This document shows, one piece after another, positions 25,779 to 38,901 of a DNA stretch of 64,000 bases. Position 1 is the first letter of the stretch, and the number at the start of each line of letters is the position of its first letter. A program made the position numbers and the translations under genes. Location of the stretch: positions 186,001 to 250,000 of the forward strand of contig CBDDOO010000001.1 in the NCBI GenBank assembly GCA_965231905.1. Reading direction: 5' to 3'. A model generated the notes under the pieces. It saw nothing but the letters and a program-made list of their open reading frames with translations. It was not told the origin of the DNA and ran no database searches. The stretch comes from G963663315 sp965231905 (GTDB lineage Bacteria > Pseudomonadota > Gammaproteobacteria > Arenicellales > Poriferihabitantaceae).

Positions 25779-26960
25779 ATGGAAGAGCGCAGATACAAGG
25801 TTATTTTAGGCGGCAAGGTGATTCCTGAACGGAGTCGTGACGAAGCGCTGAAAGGTTTGGCCGGTTTGTTCAATTCAACCACGACTGCGATGGAGCAGGT
25901 CCTGCAGGGACACCCAACACCGCTCAAAAAAGAGTATAGCGAAAGTCAGGCGACTGAACTTTGCCGAAAAATTCAATTAATCGGGGCGCAATGCAAAATT
26001 GAAGAAATCAGGACTGAAAGAACAGTGGAGGGAATCGTCGAAGAAGCAGCCTGCGATACAATCGACCAGAAGCCTGGAATTGTTCACGAAGAACATTCTG
26101 ACCGGCAAGATCACCCCGAAAGAGAAGATCCCCCCGACAGCAGGGAGTACGAAAAAGCGCAGGGTCTTCTGATGGGATTCGTCCGTGTCAATACGGATTA
26201 TTACCGGCGCCAGTTCGCCCGTTTTGGGAGTCCCTGGCGTCCATCATTCAGATTGTCGTGGCATTGGCCGGCTTTTTTCTTCTTTTTCTTTTGGGCGTTG
26301 TACCGGAAAATGTGGGGGATAGCCGCGTTGTACATGATTGTCGGGACCAGCATGACGACCATGACGATGAGCGGTCCGGGATCGATTTTTTCTCTGATCT
26401 GGCTGATTTTCTGGCCTTGCGTGGCAAACTGGCTTTACTATAGAAAGGCGGTTTCCGGAATCCATCGGGTAGTGGAAAATCCTGGAATGGAAGACGACTA
26501 CCTGTCCAGGGGAGGGGTCAGCAAGGGTATGGTCTGGGTGGGTGTGGTGATCATGATCGTATTGTCGCTGTGGGCAGGGAATCATCTGGCGCGTCAGTTT
26601 GTGGAAGAATACGGAGAGGAAATAACAGGGTTATTGCCGGGTTCCGGTACACAGGTCACCCGGGACGGGGCTGTTATTCATGTGACCTCGCAGAGCGGAC
26701 CCAGGTTGGTCGAATCATCGTTGACATTGAGCTATCTGGCGACCACCCTGAAATTGTTGACTGTCGCCAAAGGGAATGTGGACAATAATGCGGCGGTGAC
26801 CCGGTTCATCGAAAAATTGAATCAGGGGGAGTACACCGATGGTTGGGGAAATGAAATTCTGGTCACGCAGGAAGTCGGTCGTTATGTTCTGTTTTCAGCG
26901 GGCCCCGACCAGACCTATGGCACCGGTGATGATATTCTTCAGACAGTCAGCCTCAGATAA
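25779..26960 (+). CDS. DUF2628-like membrane protein with pseudopilin-like C-terminus
   Basis: 393 residues, starting 5 nt after purH. The N-terminal 130 residues are soluble and charged. The segment PWRPSFRLSWHWPAFFFFFFW and the following helices resemble the DUF2628 membrane domain, with further transmembrane helices at about 187-230 and 250-270. The C-terminal 110 residues look like the periplasmic part of a GspG-type pseudopilin: GEYTDGWGNEILV followed by SAGPDQTYGTGDDI, the calcium-loop-like motif of major pseudopilins. No prepilin signal is present. The pairing of these two parts is unusual; function unknown. Confidence 0.6.
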   Translation: MEERRYKVILGGKVIPERSRDEALKGLAGLFNSTTTAMEQVLQGHPTPLKKEYSESQATELCRKIQLIGAQCKIEEIRTERTVEGIVEEAACDTIDQKPGIVHEEHSDRQDHPEREDPPDSREYEKAQGLLMGFVRVNTDYYRRQFARFGSPWRPSFRLSWHWPAFFFFFFWALYRKMWGIAALYMIVGTSMTTMTMSGPGSIFSLIWLIFWPCVANWLYYRKAVSGIHRVVENPGMEDDYLSRGGVSKGMVWVGVVIMIVLSLWAGNHLARQFVEEYGEEITGLLPGSGTQVTRDGAVIHVTSQSGPRLVESSLTLSYLATTLKLLTVAKGNVDNNAAVTRFIEKLNQGEYTDGWGNEILVTQEVGRYVLFSAGPDQTYGTGDDILQTVSLR

Positions 26961-26969
26961 TAAAATGGT

Positions 26970-28262
26970 ATGAAAGTACTGATAGCGGGTGGAGGAGGAA
27001 GGGAGCATGCGCTGGCATGGAAAGCAGCCCGGTCGCCCTTGGTGACCGAAGTATACGTGGCGCCCGGCAATGCGGGAACGTCTATGGAAGATTGCGTTCA
27101 TAATGTTGATCTGGCCGCCACGGATATTGACGGATTGATTCGATTTGCCATGGGCCGCGGAATCGGACTGACGATCATTGGGCCGGAAGCTCCCCTGGTG
27201 TTCGGCGTCGTCGATGCGTTCAGGGAGGCTGGATTAAAATGTTTCGGGCCCGGCAAGTCCGCGTCCCGACTGGAAGGGTCGAAAACTTTTTCCAAACGAT
27301 TTCTTGCCCGTCATTCGATTCCTACCGCGGCTTTCGAGAGTTTTGTTGAGGTGGGTCCGGCGCTGGACTATCTGCAAACAGCCCGCTGTCCGCTGGTGAT
27401 CAAGGCGGATGGTCTGGCCGCGGGCAAGGGGGTGATCATTGCCGAAAACGGGCAACAGGCCGAACAGGCGGTCAAGGACATGCTGACCGGAAATCAGTTC
27501 GGCGAGGCCGGACGCCGGGTTGTGATCGAACAATTCCTGCACGGAGAGGAAGCCAGTTTCATCTGTATGGCAGATGGGAAAAATATCCTGCCGATGGCCT
27601 CGAGCCAGGATTACAAGAAAGCCGGTGACGGGGATATCGGCCCGAATACCGGAGGAATGGGAGCCTGTTCTCCGGCGCCCGGATTAACGGATGAAATCCA
27701 TGATTGTGTGATGGCCCGTATTATCCGGCCGACCATAGATGGTTTGAGAGCCGAAGGCATGCCCTATACCGGATTTCTGTATGCCGGCTTGATGATCGGG
27801 AATGATTCCATCCCTCAGGTTCTGGAGTTCAATTGCCGGTTTGGAGACCCTGAAACCCAACCCGTGATGATGCGGATGCAATCCGATATTGTGGCGCATT
27901 GTCTTGCGGCGCTGGATCAAAAACTGGATCGGGAAGTGGCGGTCTGGGATCATCGACCGGCGTTGGGGGTGGTGATGGCGGCCAGGGGTTACCCCGGCGA
28001 ATACCAAAAAGGCGAGGTGGTCAGGGGCCTGGATGGGCTGGATTCGGATGACCTCAAAATTTTCCACGCGGGAACCCGGTTCCGGGATAGCCAGGTGTTG
28101 ACCAATGGCGGCCGGGTCTTGTGTGTAACGGCTCTCGGTGAAACCCTGAGAGAGTGCCGGAATCGGGTTTATCAGGCAACGGACAGGATCCATTGGTCTG
28201 GGCGCTGGTTTCGCAGCGATATCGGTCACCGTGCGATGGATTCAGCGCCGGACAACCGTTAA
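26970..28262 (+). CDS. purD: Phosphoribosylamine--glycine ligase
   Basis: 430-residue ATP-grasp enzyme (GAR synthetase) of purine synthesis. Landmarks are MKVLIAGGGGREHALAWK at the N-terminus, VIKADGLAAGKGVIIA, GEEASFICMADG and LEFNCRFGDPETQPVMMR. The length is normal. It is part of a purine cluster with purH upstream and purE downstream; purL lies at 38895. Confidence 0.95.
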   Translation: MKVLIAGGGGREHALAWKAARSPLVTEVYVAPGNAGTSMEDCVHNVDLAATDIDGLIRFAMGRGIGLTIIGPEAPLVFGVVDAFREAGLKCFGPGKSASRLEGSKTFSKRFLARHSIPTAAFESFVEVGPALDYLQTARCPLVIKADGLAAGKGVIIAENGQQAEQAVKDMLTGNQFGEAGRRVVIEQFLHGEEASFICMADGKNILPMASSQDYKKAGDGDIGPNTGGMGACSPAPGLTDEIHDCVMARIIRPTIDGLRAEGMPYTGFLYAGLMIGNDSIPQVLEFNCRFGDPETQPVMMRMQSDIVAHCLAALDQKLDREVAVWDHRPALGVVMAARGYPGEYQKGEVVRGLDGLDSDDLKIFHAGTRFRDSQVLTNGGRVLCVTALGETLRECRNRVYQATDRIHWSGRWFRSDIGHRAMDSAPDNR

Positions 28263-28336
28263 AATACCCTGACTTATGGGGCTGATACCCGGGTCGGGTC
28301 AGCCAGCGATATTTAAACTCAACTTTCCTGATACTG

Positions 28337-28843
28337 ATGAACAAACCGTTTGTTGCAATTTTAATGGGGTCGGATTCAGACCTGCCGGTGATGCGCGCTA
28401 CTCTGGACGTGCTGGATAATCTGGGGGTGTCCTGGGAGGTCAGGATCACTTCAGCGCATCGTACTCCCGCTGCCACCCACACGTATGTAAAAGAGGCTGA
28501 GTCCCGTGGCTGCGCGGTGTTTATCGCGGCGGCGGGTCTTGCCGCGCACCTTGCTGGCGTAGTAGCGAGTCTGACCGTCAAACCGGTGATCGGAGTGCCA
28601 ATGGGAGGAGGGCCACTGAATGGTCAGGATGCGCTGTTGTCGACCGTGCAGATGCCAGGCGGCATCCCCGTCGCCAGTGTCGCAATTGGCAAGGCGGGGG
28701 CAAAAAATGCCGGCTATCTTGCCGCCCAGATATTGGGGGTCTCAAATCCTGATATCGAAACCAGAGTCAGGAAGGAACGGGAGCGGAACGCACAGGATGT
28801 CATGGAGAAGAATCGAAATCTTCAGGAATCATTGAGTCAATAG
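28337..28843 (+). CDS. purE: 5-(carboxyamino)imidazole ribonucleotide mutase
   Basis: 168-residue class I PurE, converting N5-CAIR to CAIR. GSDSDLPVM, SAHRTPAATHTYV and the glycine-rich AGLAAHLAGVVA and GVPMGGGPLNGQDALLSTVQ segments are all present. The partner purK, often adjacent, is not found in this window, so it must be elsewhere or absent. Confidence 0.94.
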   Translation: MNKPFVAILMGSDSDLPVMRATLDVLDNLGVSWEVRITSAHRTPAATHTYVKEAESRGCAVFIAAAGLAAHLAGVVASLTVKPVIGVPMGGGPLNGQDALLSTVQMPGGIPVASVAIGKAGAKNAGYLAAQILGVSNPDIETRVRKERERNAQDVMEKNRNLQESLSQ

Positions 28844-28873
28844 CGGTGGATTTTCTGGAGCATTGGAAATAAA

Positions 28874-29428
28874 TTGAATCTGGCGTCAATACGCGATGCG
28901 GCATCCATAATCAGACAGGGAGGCGTCATCGCCTATCCAACAGAATCCTGTTATGGACTCGGGTGCGATCCGGGTAATTCCTGGGCAGTTCGCCGAATCC
29001 TTCATATCAAGCGAAGAAAAAAAGAACAGGGACTGATACTGGTTTCAGATCATATTTCCAGAGTCATGAGATACGTCAAACTCTTCCCTGTCGCGACACG
29101 TCAGGAAATCCTGGCCAGTTGGCCCGGCGCCTGCACTTGGTTATTGCCTGCAAGGAAAAGCGTTTCAGGCTGGGTTGTGGGAAATCACACATCAATCGCA
29201 ATCAGAATCTCCCGACATCACGGGGTTCGCGCACTCTGCAGGAATGCGGGAATGGCTATTATTTCCACCAGCGCTAATCGCGCCCGCCGGAAAACCTTGA
29301 GAACCGCCGAGTCTGTCCATCTGGAATTTGGTAATGAAGTGGATTGTATAATGGAGGGGGAGATTGGCGCGGACACCAGGCCATCTGTCATTCGTGACGC
29401 GGTCAGCGGCGCCATAATCAGGGGCTAG
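28874..29428 (+). CDS. tsaC: Threonylcarbamoyl-AMP synthase TsaC
   Basis: 184-residue YrdC-domain enzyme for t6A37 of tRNA. GGVIAYPTESCYGLGCDPGN carries the substrate-binding signature, IKRRKKEQGLILVSD the KxR-type contacts, and STSAN near residue 133 the serine/asparagine motif missing from the YciO paralogue at 87. The start is TTG 28874; no ATG is available before the conserved region. It is followed closely by hemF, a frequent pairing in gammaproteobacteria. Confidence 0.88.
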   Translation: MNLASIRDAASIIRQGGVIAYPTESCYGLGCDPGNSWAVRRILHIKRRKKEQGLILVSDHISRVMRYVKLFPVATRQEILASWPGACTWLLPARKSVSGWVVGNHTSIAIRISRHHGVRALCRNAGMAIISTSANRARRKTLRTAESVHLEFGNEVDCIMEGEIGADTRPSVIRDAVSGAIIRG

Positions 29429-29482
29429 TGGCTTCGACTCGTGAACCGTGGTCTCGTCAACAAGGAAGCCGGATTGCCGAAC

Positions 29483-30382
29483 ATGGGTGACGTCGTAGCT
29501 TACCTTGAAAGCCTGCAAAATGATCTTTGCTCCGCAATTGAGAAGCTGGAACCGGATCATTTATTTTGTGAAGACAAGTGGCGGCACGAAGATGGCGGAG
29601 GCGGTATTACCCGGATAATCGAAGAGGGAGATGTGTTTGAAAAAGGCGGTGTCAATTTTTCTCATGTGTCGGGTTCGCGCCTCCCCGCAGCATCGACATT
29701 GTCAAGAAAAGGGATTGCAGGCAAGCCATTCGAGGCAGCCGGCGTATCTGTTGTCATGCATCCGGGAAACCCCTACGTCCCTGCGAGCCACATGAATGTG
29801 CGGTTTTTTGTCGCGGATCCGGAGTCGGATTCTCCGGTCTGGTGGTTTGGCGGCGGTTATGATCTGACACCCTGTTACGGTTTCACAGAGGATTGCGTGC
29901 ACTGGCATAAAACAGCCCGCAATGCCTGTCAGAGGTTTGGCGGTCATTTCTACCCGTCCTTCAAGCAGCGTTGTGATGAGTATTTTTTAATCAGACATCG
30001 CAATGAACCAAGAGGCATCGGAGGTTTGTTTTTTGATGATTTCAATGAACTTGGTTTCGAGAAATCCTTTGAATTCGCGCGAAGCGTCGGCAACAGTTTC
30101 GCAGATGCCTACCTGCCTATTGTAGAGAGACGCAAGGATTATCCCTTCACCTGTAAACAGCAGGAATTTCAGAGATATCGAAGGGGGCGCTACGTAGAGT
30201 TCAATCTTGTCTATGACCGCGGCACCTTATTCGGCTTACAGTCCAGGGGTCGAACAGAATCAATACTGATGTCTTTACCGCCCAGGGTAGAGTGGAGATA
30301 CGATTTCAAGGCCGAGCCGGGTAGCGAAGAGGCAAGATTGACCGATTATTTCCTGATCCCCGGGGATTGGGTCAATCGTTGA
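29483..30382 (+). CDS. hemF: Oxygen-dependent coproporphyrinogen III oxidase
   Basis: 299-residue HemF, which decarboxylates coproporphyrinogen III to protoporphyrinogen IX using oxygen. Conserved blocks include WRHEDGGGGITRIIEEGDVF, FEKGGVNFSHVSG, WWFGGGYDLTPCY, EPRGIGGLFFDDFN and RGRYVEFNLVYDRGT. ATG 29483 aligns with the usual N-terminus; a GTG at 29441 would add 14 residues. Indicates aerobic haem synthesis. Confidence 0.94.
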   Translation: MGDVVAYLESLQNDLCSAIEKLEPDHLFCEDKWRHEDGGGGITRIIEEGDVFEKGGVNFSHVSGSRLPAASTLSRKGIAGKPFEAAGVSVVMHPGNPYVPASHMNVRFFVADPESDSPVWWFGGGYDLTPCYGFTEDCVHWHKTARNACQRFGGHFYPSFKQRCDEYFLIRHRNEPRGIGGLFFDDFNELGFEKSFEFARSVGNSFADAYLPIVERRKDYPFTCKQQEFQRYRRGRYVEFNLVYDRGTLFGLQSRGRTESILMSLPPRVEWRYDFKAEPGSEEARLTDYFLIPGDWVNR

Positions 30383-30389
30383 GAATCCC

Positions 30390-31691
30390 GTGCTGACACT
30401 TTACCGGATTGTCTTGTATATCGCGTTTCCTGTGGTACTGATCCGTTTGATCATCCGGGTTTCCAGGAGTCGCCAGTATATCAATCGACTGCCGCAGCGA
30501 TTCGGGTTTGGATTATGCTCCGGCGGTTTGGCCGGTGACGGTTACGACAACCGGATATGGATTCACGCGGTTTCCGTAGGCGAGGTGAACGCGGCGGTTC
30601 CGTTGATCAACGCATTACAAACGAATTACCCGGACCGGCGGATTGCCATAACGACCATGACGCCAACCGGGTCAGACAGGGTAGTGAAGAATTTCAGTCA
30701 TACGGTGGACCACTGCTACCTTCCTTATGATTACCCGGGTGCGGTAAAACGATTCCTGAATCGGCTGAACCCATGTATGGCGATTATCATGGAGACGGAA
30801 ATCTGGCCGAATTATATCGTCGAGTGTCGAAGCAGGAATATCCCGGTGGTTTATGCCAACACGAGGCTCTCGAAGAAATCCTATGAGGGGTATCTGAGGT
30901 TCAAAAAGCTGATTTCCCCGATACTGGGGAAGGTTGAGCATTTCGCGGCTCAGACCCATGCCGATTCAGAAAGACTGGTCCACCTCGGCGCCAACCAGGA
31001 TTGTGTCGAGGTGACCGGGAGCCTCAAGTTTGAACTGGATATTCCGGCCAGCGTCCTGGAAGCCGCTCAATCGGTGCGCCGGGACTTGGGGGCAGACCGT
31101 CCGGTACTGGTCGCCGGGAGTACCCGTGAGGGGGAGGAAGCGTATGTGCTCAAGGCTTTTTTCGAGGCCAAACGCACGATCCCTGATTTGCTGCTGGTAT
31201 TGGCGCCAAGACACCCGGAGCGCTTCCGGGAGGTGTACAGACTCTGTTCACGGTCGAACTGCAAAACCGTGTTGAGGACTCAATCAAGCGGGGGTATTGA
31301 CAGTGATGTCGATATTTATATCGGCGATACCATGGGAGAACTCACTCTGTTGATCGCGGCGGGTGACATCGCGTACATCGGCGGCAGCCTGGTTCCCGCC
31401 GGAGGTCATAACCTGCTTGAAGCCTGCGCGGCAAGTGTGGCGGTGATTTTTGGCCCCCACATGTTCAACTTCCAGGAAATCTCCGACATGGCGCTCGAGA
31501 AAGGAGCGGGAGTCCAGGTCATGAATACACGGGAATTGACCGAAGTGATCATCCGGTTTGTGAATGACCCGGCGCTGAGGGATCAATATGGCTCTCATGG
31601 CAAAGGGCTTGTCGATGAAAACAAGGGCGCCTTATCCAGAATCCTGAAAATTATTGATCGTTCGATGAGCGTTGCCAGAACAGTGGCCTGA
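30390..31691 (+). CDS. waaA: 3-deoxy-D-manno-octulosonic acid transferase
   Basis: 433-residue GT30-family transferase that adds Kdo to lipid A at the inner membrane. The N-terminal signal anchor (LYRIVLYIAFPVVLIRLIIR), IHAVSVGEVNAAVPLI with the catalytic acidic residue, METEIWPN, and the C-terminal block AAGDIAYIGGSLVPAGGHN are typical. The start is GTG 30390. The stop overlaps the next gene (TGATG). Its presence implies LPS and a Gram-negative envelope. Confidence 0.92.
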   Translation: MLTLYRIVLYIAFPVVLIRLIIRVSRSRQYINRLPQRFGFGLCSGGLAGDGYDNRIWIHAVSVGEVNAAVPLINALQTNYPDRRIAITTMTPTGSDRVVKNFSHTVDHCYLPYDYPGAVKRFLNRLNPCMAIIMETEIWPNYIVECRSRNIPVVYANTRLSKKSYEGYLRFKKLISPILGKVEHFAAQTHADSERLVHLGANQDCVEVTGSLKFELDIPASVLEAAQSVRRDLGADRPVLVAGSTREGEEAYVLKAFFEAKRTIPDLLLVLAPRHPERFREVYRLCSRSNCKTVLRTQSSGGIDSDVDIYIGDTMGELTLLIAAGDIAYIGGSLVPAGGHNLLEACAASVAVIFGPHMFNFQEISDMALEKGAGVQVMNTRELTEVIIRFVNDPALRDQYGSHGKGLVDENKGALSRILKIIDRSMSVARTVA

Positions 31692-32131
31692 TGTTTTCCG
31701 GGCTGGTCTGGTTATTCGCAGGTTCGCTGCTGGCGTCGACTCTGGTTCCGGGAGGCGTAGAGGTATTACTCTGGTCTCTGTACCAGTCCGATCAGCACAA
31801 TGTGATCTCCCTGTTGCTGGTCGCGACTATTGGCAATACCCTTGGCGGCATCATTACCTGGTGGGTCGGGACGTTGCTGCACCGTGGATTATCACGCACC
31901 AGATGGCATGAAAGGATCGGATCGGTTTTCAAGCTGAAAGATGAATCCCTGAACCGGGTCAGGAAGTGGGGAGTCCCGGTTTTGTTTTTTAGCTGGATGC
32001 CGGTTGTCGGAGACCCGTTGTGTCTGGCGGCGGGTTATTTGCGGCTCCCCTTCTGGCCCGGCGCAACCATGATTCTTCTGGGTAAACTGGCTCGCTATGC
32101 GGCGCTGCTCTGGATATTTTCACAATCCTGA
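31691..32131 (+). CDS. YqaA/VTT-type small membrane protein
   Basis: 146 residues with four hydrophobic segments. SLLASTLVPGGVEVLLWSLY and the GNTLGGIITWWVG motif are typical of the YqaA branch of the VTT (DedA-like) family, and SWMPVVGDPLCLAAGYLRLP is the second conserved loop. DedA-type proteins act in lipid or membrane-potential homeostasis; the exact role here is unknown. It is translationally coupled to waaA through TGATG. Confidence 0.75.
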   Translation: MFSGLVWLFAGSLLASTLVPGGVEVLLWSLYQSDQHNVISLLLVATIGNTLGGIITWWVGTLLHRGLSRTRWHERIGSVFKLKDESLNRVRKWGVPVLFFSWMPVVGDPLCLAAGYLRLPFWPGATMILLGKLARYAALLWIFSQS

Positions 32132-32257
32132 TTCCCTCGATAAGCGGGAATCCACGAGAATACAGGCGCTGTGATGAAAGATGCGTAGGGGCGGGAATCC
32201 ACAATGATACGGCTGTTGTGATTACTGATGCGTAGGGGCGGGTCCCTGTGCCCGCCC
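32130..32257. repeat. Cluster of dispersed repeats after the VTT gene
   Basis: GATTCCC (32130-32136) and GGGAATC (32146-32152) form a 7-bp hairpin overlapping the stop codon. The motif GCGGGAATCCAC is repeated at about 32145 and 32191, and again at 37881. GGGGCGGGTCCCTGTGCCCG (from 32235) is a member of the GC-rich family listed at 24106. The remainder to 32396 holds only a promoter-like box. Confidence 0.6.
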
Positions 32258-32334
32258 GTGCAGGAACCGAAGGACAGACAAGGCAAATAACGCAAAAAAC
32301 AGGAATTTTCCGGGATATTCAGGAGAGTCTGTTC

Positions 32335-32340
32335 TATAAT
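32335..32340 (+). promoter_or_regulatory. TATAAT box before the repeat-containing ORF
   Basis: A perfect -10 hexamer 57 bp before the ATG at 32397; no strong -35 hexamer is seen at 16-18 bp upstream. Low-confidence promoter. Confidence 0.35.
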
Positions 32341-32400
32341 TCTTAAGGACAATGACGCCTGAACACTTGACAAGAATTCCGGGAGAACCGGTTACGATGA

Positions 32401-37677
<5,277 letters not shown>

Positions 37678-37708
37678 TTCACCGGTTCTGATGGAAGGAG
37701 AGAATCCG

Positions 37709-37843
37709 ATGAAAGCGAAGTGTTCACCCACCCGAATCGGCGGGCGCGTATTCAGCCTGCCGCTGATCTTTGCGCTGTCCGGTTGCGGAGGCGGGGGGAC
37801 GGGCGGGCACACAGACCCGCCCCTGCGGGGGTTGTTCAGGTGA
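37709..37843 (+). CDS. Short lipoprotein, tail formed by a dispersed repeat
   Basis: A 44-residue ORF with GGAG 9 nt before ATG 37709. MKAKCSPTRIGGRVFSLPLI leads to LSGC, a lipobox predicting acylation at C26. After GGGGTGG the coding sequence runs into the GC-rich dispersed repeat (37801-37831) and stops. It is either a tiny lipoprotein or a longer one truncated by the repeat. Its position directly after the barrel protein suggests an accessory role, unproven. Confidence 0.5.
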   Translation: MKAKCSPTRIGGRVFSLPLIFALSGCGGGGTGGHTDPPLRGLFR

Positions 37844-37941
37844 GCGCCCCGCCGCAACTGATTCCGGTCATTCCCTTGATCAGCGGGAATCCACAACAAT
37901 ACGGTTTTTACACTTACTGATGTTCAGGGGTGTCAGGGGGG

Positions 37942-37963
37942 TGTACAGAATCAGTTCTGTACA
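37942..37963. promoter_or_regulatory. Nine-bp inverted repeat upstream of dapA
   Basis: TGTACAGAA and TTCTGTACA are separated by TCAG. No T-run follows, so an operator is more likely than a terminator. It lies 60 bp before the dapA start codon, whose ribosome-binding site is GAGGAG. Confidence 0.35.
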
Positions 37964-38022
37964 AATAACATCGGAAACAGTAAGATTGTTGACTCTGGAA
38001 ACTGAATCCGCTTGAGGAGAAA

Positions 38023-38901
38023 ATGCTGAAAGGCAGTCTGGTGGCGTTGATTACGCCGATGCGAGACGATGGCGCCATTGATTACCCCGGTCTTCAGAAA
38101 CTGGTGGATTTTCATGTTCAAAACGGCACCGACGGGATCGTTTCGGTGGGCACTACAGGGGAATCGGCGACCCTGACCATTGATGAGCAACTCGAGGTGA
38201 TTGCCCGGACGGTCGAATATGCCGATGGCCGCCTGCCAGTCATCGCCGGTACCGGCGGCAATTCGACCTCGGAGGCCGTGGAGTTAACCAGCGGGGCCGC
38301 GAAACTGGGTGTTGATGCCTGTCTGCTGGTTGTTCCCTACTACAACAAACCGACCCAAAATGGCCTGTATCAGCATTTCAGGCATATTGCCGAAGCGGTG
38401 GATATTCCCCAAATCCTGTACAATGTTCCGTCTCGAACCGCGCTCGATATGCACAATGATACGGTTGTTGAACTGGCCGCTATCCCCAATATCACGGGTA
38501 TCAAGGATGCCACATCGGATATTCCCCGGGTAGCGGATTTCAACCGGCGATGCGGTCCGGATTTTGCGGTTTATTCGGGCAATGACGACACGGCGCTGGA
38601 GCTGGTGCGGGCGGGGGGCCACGGTTGTATTTCGGTGACGTCCAATGTTGCGCCGAAGCAGATGCATGAGATGATGACAGCGGCCGTGCAGGGTGATTTC
38701 GCCACTGCCGGGGAAATCAATCGGCGGCTGGAACCGCTGCATGAGGCGCTGTTTCTGGAATCCAATCCGATTCCGGCTAAATGGGCCCTGCATGAAATGG
38801 GTTCTGTGGGCAACGGAATCCGCTTGCCGATGACGGTGTTTTCTGAACGGTATCATGATCGTCTGCGGGAGGCGATGGCTTTTGCAGGAGTTGTGTGCTG
38901 A
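38023..38901 (+). CDS. dapA: 4-hydroxy-tetrahydrodipicolinate synthase
   Basis: 292-residue class I aldolase of lysine/diaminopimelate synthesis. MLKGSLVALITPM, GTTGESATL, the YNVPSRTALDM loop with the catalytic tyrosine and the Schiff-base lysine in ITGIKDAT are all present. The length is standard. It overlaps purL by 7 nt. Confidence 0.95.
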   Translation: MLKGSLVALITPMRDDGAIDYPGLQKLVDFHVQNGTDGIVSVGTTGESATLTIDEQLEVIARTVEYADGRLPVIAGTGGNSTSEAVELTSGAAKLGVDACLLVVPYYNKPTQNGLYQHFRHIAEAVDIPQILYNVPSRTALDMHNDTVVELAAIPNITGIKDATSDIPRVADFNRRCGPDFAVYSGNDDTALELVRAGGHGCISVTSNVAPKQMHEMMTAAVQGDFATAGEINRRLEPLHEALFLESNPIPAKWALHEMGSVGNGIRLPMTVFSERYHDRLREAMAFAGVVC

